The position numbers were made by a program, and so were the translations under genes. From contig CAJANL010000099.1 in assembly GCA_903941105.1 (NCBI GenBank), positions 1 to 64,000 on the forward strand: a DNA stretch of 64,000 nt, read 5' to 3'. Below the pieces are notes generated by a model that was not told the origin of the DNA, searched no databases, and was given only the letters and a program-made list of their open reading frames with translations. The stretch is from an uncultured Rhodospirillaceae bacterium (GTDB lineage Bacteria; Pseudomonadota; Alphaproteobacteria; Rhodospirillales; Magnetospirillaceae). Positions 60,705-64,000 of the stretch are shown piece after piece; position 1 is the first letter of the stretch; the number at the start of each line of letters is the position of its first letter.

Positions 60705-60772
60705 CCCTCCGCCACACCTGCGCCGTGTGCGGGGTTCAAACCGGGCGCTCCGACGCCCATGGGGATTTTAGG

Positions 60773-62044
60773 ATGATGCTCCGCTCCGCCGCAGTTGTGG
60801 CCTCGCTGTGTCTTACGCTGCTGCTTGCCGCGGCGCCGACGGGGGCCCAGGAGGTGGACCGCATCGCCGCCGTCGTCAACGACGAGATCATCTCCGTTCA
60901 GGATGTCGATATGCGCGCCCGGCTGGCGCTGATCATGTCGAAACTGCCCGATACCATCGACGCGCGGCGCCGGGTGGTGCCGCAGGTCATTCGCAAGATG
61001 ATCGACGAGCGCCTGCAGATGCAGGAGGCGGGCCGCCTCAAGATCAGCCTCACCACCGCCGAACTGGACAACGCCATCGCCAACCTTGAGCGGCAGAACC
61101 GCATGAACAAGGGCCAGTTGATCGGTCAGTTGCAGCAGACCGGCATCGATCCCGAGGCGGTGCGTGCCCAGATCCGGGCCGACGTCACCTGGATGAAGCT
61201 GTCGAGCCGGGTGCTGCTGCCGGCGGTGCGCATCGGCGAGGAGGAAATCAACGACCGCCTGGAGACCATCAAGAGCCGCCAGGGACTGCCCGAGTTCCTG
61301 GTCTCGGAAATCTTCCTGGCGGTGGATAGCCCGCGCCAGGACGAGGAGGCGCACCGCCTCGCCGACCGCCTGCTCGAACAGTTGCGCTCCGGAACCCCCT
61401 TCCCCGCCCTGGCCGGCCAGTTCTCGCAAAGCCCCACGGCCGCCAGCGGCGGCAGCATGGGATGGGTGGCGGAAGGCGCCCTCGAAGACGAACTCAACGC
61501 CATCCTGGCGCGGATGCAGCCGGGGACGATTTCCAGCCCGATCCGCACCGCGAACGGATACACCATCCTCGCCCTGGCCGACCGGCGCATCGCCGGGGCA
61601 CAGACGGCGGCCGACACCACCATCGAGCTGTCGCAGATTCTCTTCCCGGTGCCGCCCAAGGACGGGCCGCCGCGGGCGGTGCTGGTCCAGAAGGCGGCGG
61701 ACATTTCTCGCGGCGCCCGCAACTGTACCGAGCTGGAGAACCTGGGCAAGCAAATCAATCCCCAAAAATCCGGCCGGATCGGCACGGTTCGGCCGAGCGA
61801 TCTTCCCGGTCCCATCCGTAAGGCCGCCGCCGACCTGGCGGTCAATGCGGTCAGCGCTCCGGTGGAAATCGCCGAGGGCATCCTGGTGCTGATGGTCTGC
61901 AACCGCGAGACCACGGTTGCCAAGATCGAGGCGCCATCCCGCGAGACGGTGCGCCGTTCCATCGAGGACGAGCGCGTCGAGATGATGGCGCGCCGCTATC
62001 TGCGCGACCTGCGGCGGGCCGCCTTCGTCGACGTCCGGATGTGA
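60773..62044 (+). CDS. surA: Peptidylprolyl isomerase SurA
   Basis: Signal peptide; [26 protein letters not shown]; parvulin segment [21 protein letters not shown]...[22 protein letters not shown]. Confidence 0.93.
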   Translation: MMLRSAAVVASLCLTLLLAAAPTGAQEVDRIAAVVNDEIISVQDVDMRARLALIMSKLPDTIDARRRVVPQVIRKMIDERLQMQEAGRLKISLTTAELDNAIANLERQNRMNKGQLIGQLQQTGIDPEAVRAQIRADVTWMKLSSRVLLPAVRIGEEEINDRLETIKSRQGLPEFLVSEIFLAVDSPRQDEEAHRLADRLLEQLRSGTPFPALAGQFSQSPTAASGGSMGWVAEGALEDELNAILARMQPGTISSPIRTANGYTILALADRRIAGAQTAADTTIELSQILFPVPPKDGPPRAVLVQKAADISRGARNCTELENLGKQINPQKSGRIGTVRPSDLPGPIRKAAADLAVNAVSAPVEIAEGILVLMVCNRETTVAKIEAPSRETVRRSIEDERVEMMARRYLRDLRRAAFVDVRM

Positions 62045-63069
62045 GCATGACGGCGGACGGAGTCCCCCGCCTGCCGCCACTCGCCCTGACCATGGGAGAG
62101 CCCGCCGGCATCGGCGGTGACATTTGCCTTGCCGCCTGGTCACGTCGAGCCGAGGGCATTCCCCCATTCTTCGCCATCGACGATCCGGCGCGGCTGGCGG
62201 CCCTGGCCGAGCGGCTGGGGCTGGCCGTTCCCATCCACACGATTTCCGCCCCCGCCGAGGCGGCCGAGGCATTTTCCAAGGCGCTGCCGGTGTTGCCGCA
62301 GCCGCTGGCCCATGCGGTGGTCGCCGGGCGCCCCGATCCGGCCAACGCCGCCACCGTGGCCGCCGCCATTGAACGCGCCGTCCGACTGGTCATGGCCGGC
62401 GAAGCGGCGGCGGTGGTGACCAATCCCATCCACAAACAGGCCATGTACGAGGGCGGCTTCCGCTTTCCCGGCCACACCGAGTTCCTCGCCGAATTGGTCG
62501 GCCTCGGTGGACGCGAGGTGATGATGCTGGCCTGCCCGGGGCTGCGGGTGGTCCCGGTCACCGTCCATGTGGCGCTGGCCGAGGCGGTGCGCTCGCTGAC
62601 CACCGCCGCCATCGTCGCCGCCGGCCGCACCACCGCGGCGGCACTGGGGCGCGACTTCGCCATCGCTTCGCCGCGGCTGGCGGTGGCGGGACTCAACCCC
62701 CACGCCGGCGAGGGCGGCGCCATGGGCGGCGAGGAGGCCGAGATCATCGCCCCGGCGGTGGCGCAACTGCGGGCGGAGGGCATCGACGCCTTCGGGCCGC
62801 TGCCGCCCGACACCCTGTTCCACACCGCGGCCCGAGCCGGCTATGACGCGGTGCTGTGCATGTATCACGACCAGGCGCTGATCCCGCTCAAGACCATCGA
62901 TTTCGACCGCGGCGTCAACATCACCCTCGGGCTACCCTTCGTGCGAACCTCACCGGACCATGGCACCGCCTGCGACCTCGCCGGCAGCGGCACGGCCAGT
63001 CCGACCAGCCTGATGGCCGCCCTGACCACCGCCGCCGTCATCGCGGCCAACCGCCAAGGCGCGGCATGA
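62041..63069 (+). CDS. pdxA: 4-hydroxythreonine-4-phosphate dehydrogenase
   Basis: [113 protein letters not shown]. Confidence 0.97.
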   Translation: MSMTADGVPRLPPLALTMGEPAGIGGDICLAAWSRRAEGIPPFFAIDDPARLAALAERLGLAVPIHTISAPAEAAEAFSKALPVLPQPLAHAVVAGRPDPANAATVAAAIERAVRLVMAGEAAAVVTNPIHKQAMYEGGFRFPGHTEFLAELVGLGGREVMMLACPGLRVVPVTVHVALAEAVRSLTTAAIVAAGRTTAAALGRDFAIASPRLAVAGLNPHAGEGGAMGGEEAEIIAPAVAQLRAEGIDAFGPLPPDTLFHTAARAGYDAVLCMYHDQALIPLKTIDFDRGVNITLGLPFVRTSPDHGTACDLAGSGTASPTSLMAALTTAAVIAANRQGAA

Positions 63070-63905
63070 CCGGGTTGCCGCCGCTGCGTGAGGTCATCGC
63101 CGCCCACGGCCTCGCGGCCCGCAAGTCGCTGGGGCAACACTTCCTGCTCGACCTCAACCTTACCGGCCGCATCGCCCGCTCGGCGGGTGACCTGACGGAA
63201 GGCAGCGTCATCGAGATCGGCCCCGGCCCCGGCGGCCTGACCCGCGCCTTGCTGGATGCCGGCGCCACCCATGTGGTGGCGGTGGAGCGCGACGATCGCG
63301 CCGTGGTCATCCAGCACGAGATCGCGGCGGCTTATCCCGGGCGGCTGGAGATCATCGCCGCCGACGCCCTTGAAGTTGATTGCGCCGCACTGGGTTCGGC
63401 ACCGCGCCGGGTGGTGGCCAACCTGCCCTACAACATCTCGACAGTGCTGCTGCTGGCCTTCCTGCGCCGGATCAACGCCTTCGAGACCCTGGTGCTGATG
63501 TTCCAGAAGGAGGTGGTGGACCGCCTCGGTGCCGTGCCGCGCAGCCCCGATTATGGCCGGCTGTCGGTGATCACCCAATGGCTGTGCGCCGTCCGTCCCC
63601 TGTTCAATGTGGACCGGCGCGCCTTCACCCCGCCGCCGACGGTGACCTCGACGGTGGTGCGGCTCGATCCCCGGCCCGAGCCGCTGGCGCCCGCCCGGTT
63701 CGCCACCCTGGAACGAGTCACCGCCGCCGCCTTCGGGCAACGCCGCAAGATGCTTCGCTCCAGCCTGAAGTCGTTGGGCGATTCCGAAGCCTTGATCGAC
63801 GCTGCCGGCCTGCTTCCCACCGCGCGCGCCGAGGAGATCGATGTCGCCGGTTTTTGCGCCCTGGCACAGGCGCTGGACGCAGCCGAGGCGAGTGCTTTAC
63901 GGTGA
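63066..63905 (+). CDS. rsmA: 16S rRNA (adenine(1518)-N6/adenine(1519)-N6)-dimethyltransferase
   Basis: [69 protein letters not shown]. Confidence 0.97.
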   Translation: MTGLPPLREVIAAHGLAARKSLGQHFLLDLNLTGRIARSAGDLTEGSVIEIGPGPGGLTRALLDAGATHVVAVERDDRAVVIQHEIAAAYPGRLEIIAADALEVDCAALGSAPRRVVANLPYNISTVLLLAFLRRINAFETLVLMFQKEVVDRLGAVPRSPDYGRLSVITQWLCAVRPLFNVDRRAFTPPPTVTSTVVRLDPRPEPLAPARFATLERVTAAAFGQRRKMLRSSLKSLGDSEALIDAAGLLPTARAEEIDVAGFCALAQALDAAEASALR

Positions 63906-63909
63906 TGGA

Positions 63910-64000
63910 ATGAGCCTGCATCAGCCCGATATCATCGATCTTCCCAGCGACCGCTTCGCCGACATGCTGGGCAAGGTGCTGGCTGCCCAGGCACGGCTGG
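63910..64000 (+). CDS. 5' fragment of a CDS running off the window
   Basis: MSLHQPDIIDLPSDRFADMLGKVLAAQARL...; start at 63910, no stop before window end. Confidence 0.5.
   Translation, partial: MSLHQPDIIDLPSDRFADMLGKVLAAQARL

Overview
This 64 kb, high-GC window looks like a chromosome segment from an alphaproteobacterium, probably a Rhodospirillales/Magnetospirillum-like genome (inferred from gene content and order). From left to right it contains: (1) a signalling island with a bacteriohemerythrin, a FIST-domain sensor, a soluble hybrid histidine kinase with Hpt, and an HD-GYP response regulator; (2) a ~34 kb surface-glycan region (about 6.8-40.7 kb) with glycosyltransferases, methyltransferases, CDP-glucose/dTDP-glucose-type sugar enzymes, a DegT aminotransferase, a formyltransferase, WbqC, AsnB, SGNH-like proteins and five radical SAM proteins, with purH and gmhB embedded; (3) housekeeping genes: HU, dapF, mtaB, ftsY, prfC, an AmmeMemoRadiSam locus, tsaC/Sua5, oxidoreductases, and lptF-lptD-surA-pdxA-rsmA. 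The main non-coding observations are a 172-bp MITE-like element with terminal inverted repeats placed exactly after a stop codon, with a second copy near the window start, and an exact 107-bp tandem duplication between mtaB and ftsY in which each unit is a small start-to-stop-coupled ORF. The best candidates for an undescribed system are the radical-SAM-rich glycan operon (30.8-40.7 kb) and the FIST/hybrid-kinase/HD-GYP module. No rRNA, tRNA, CRISPR array or transposase was recognised. All family calls come from reading motifs; no database searches were run.
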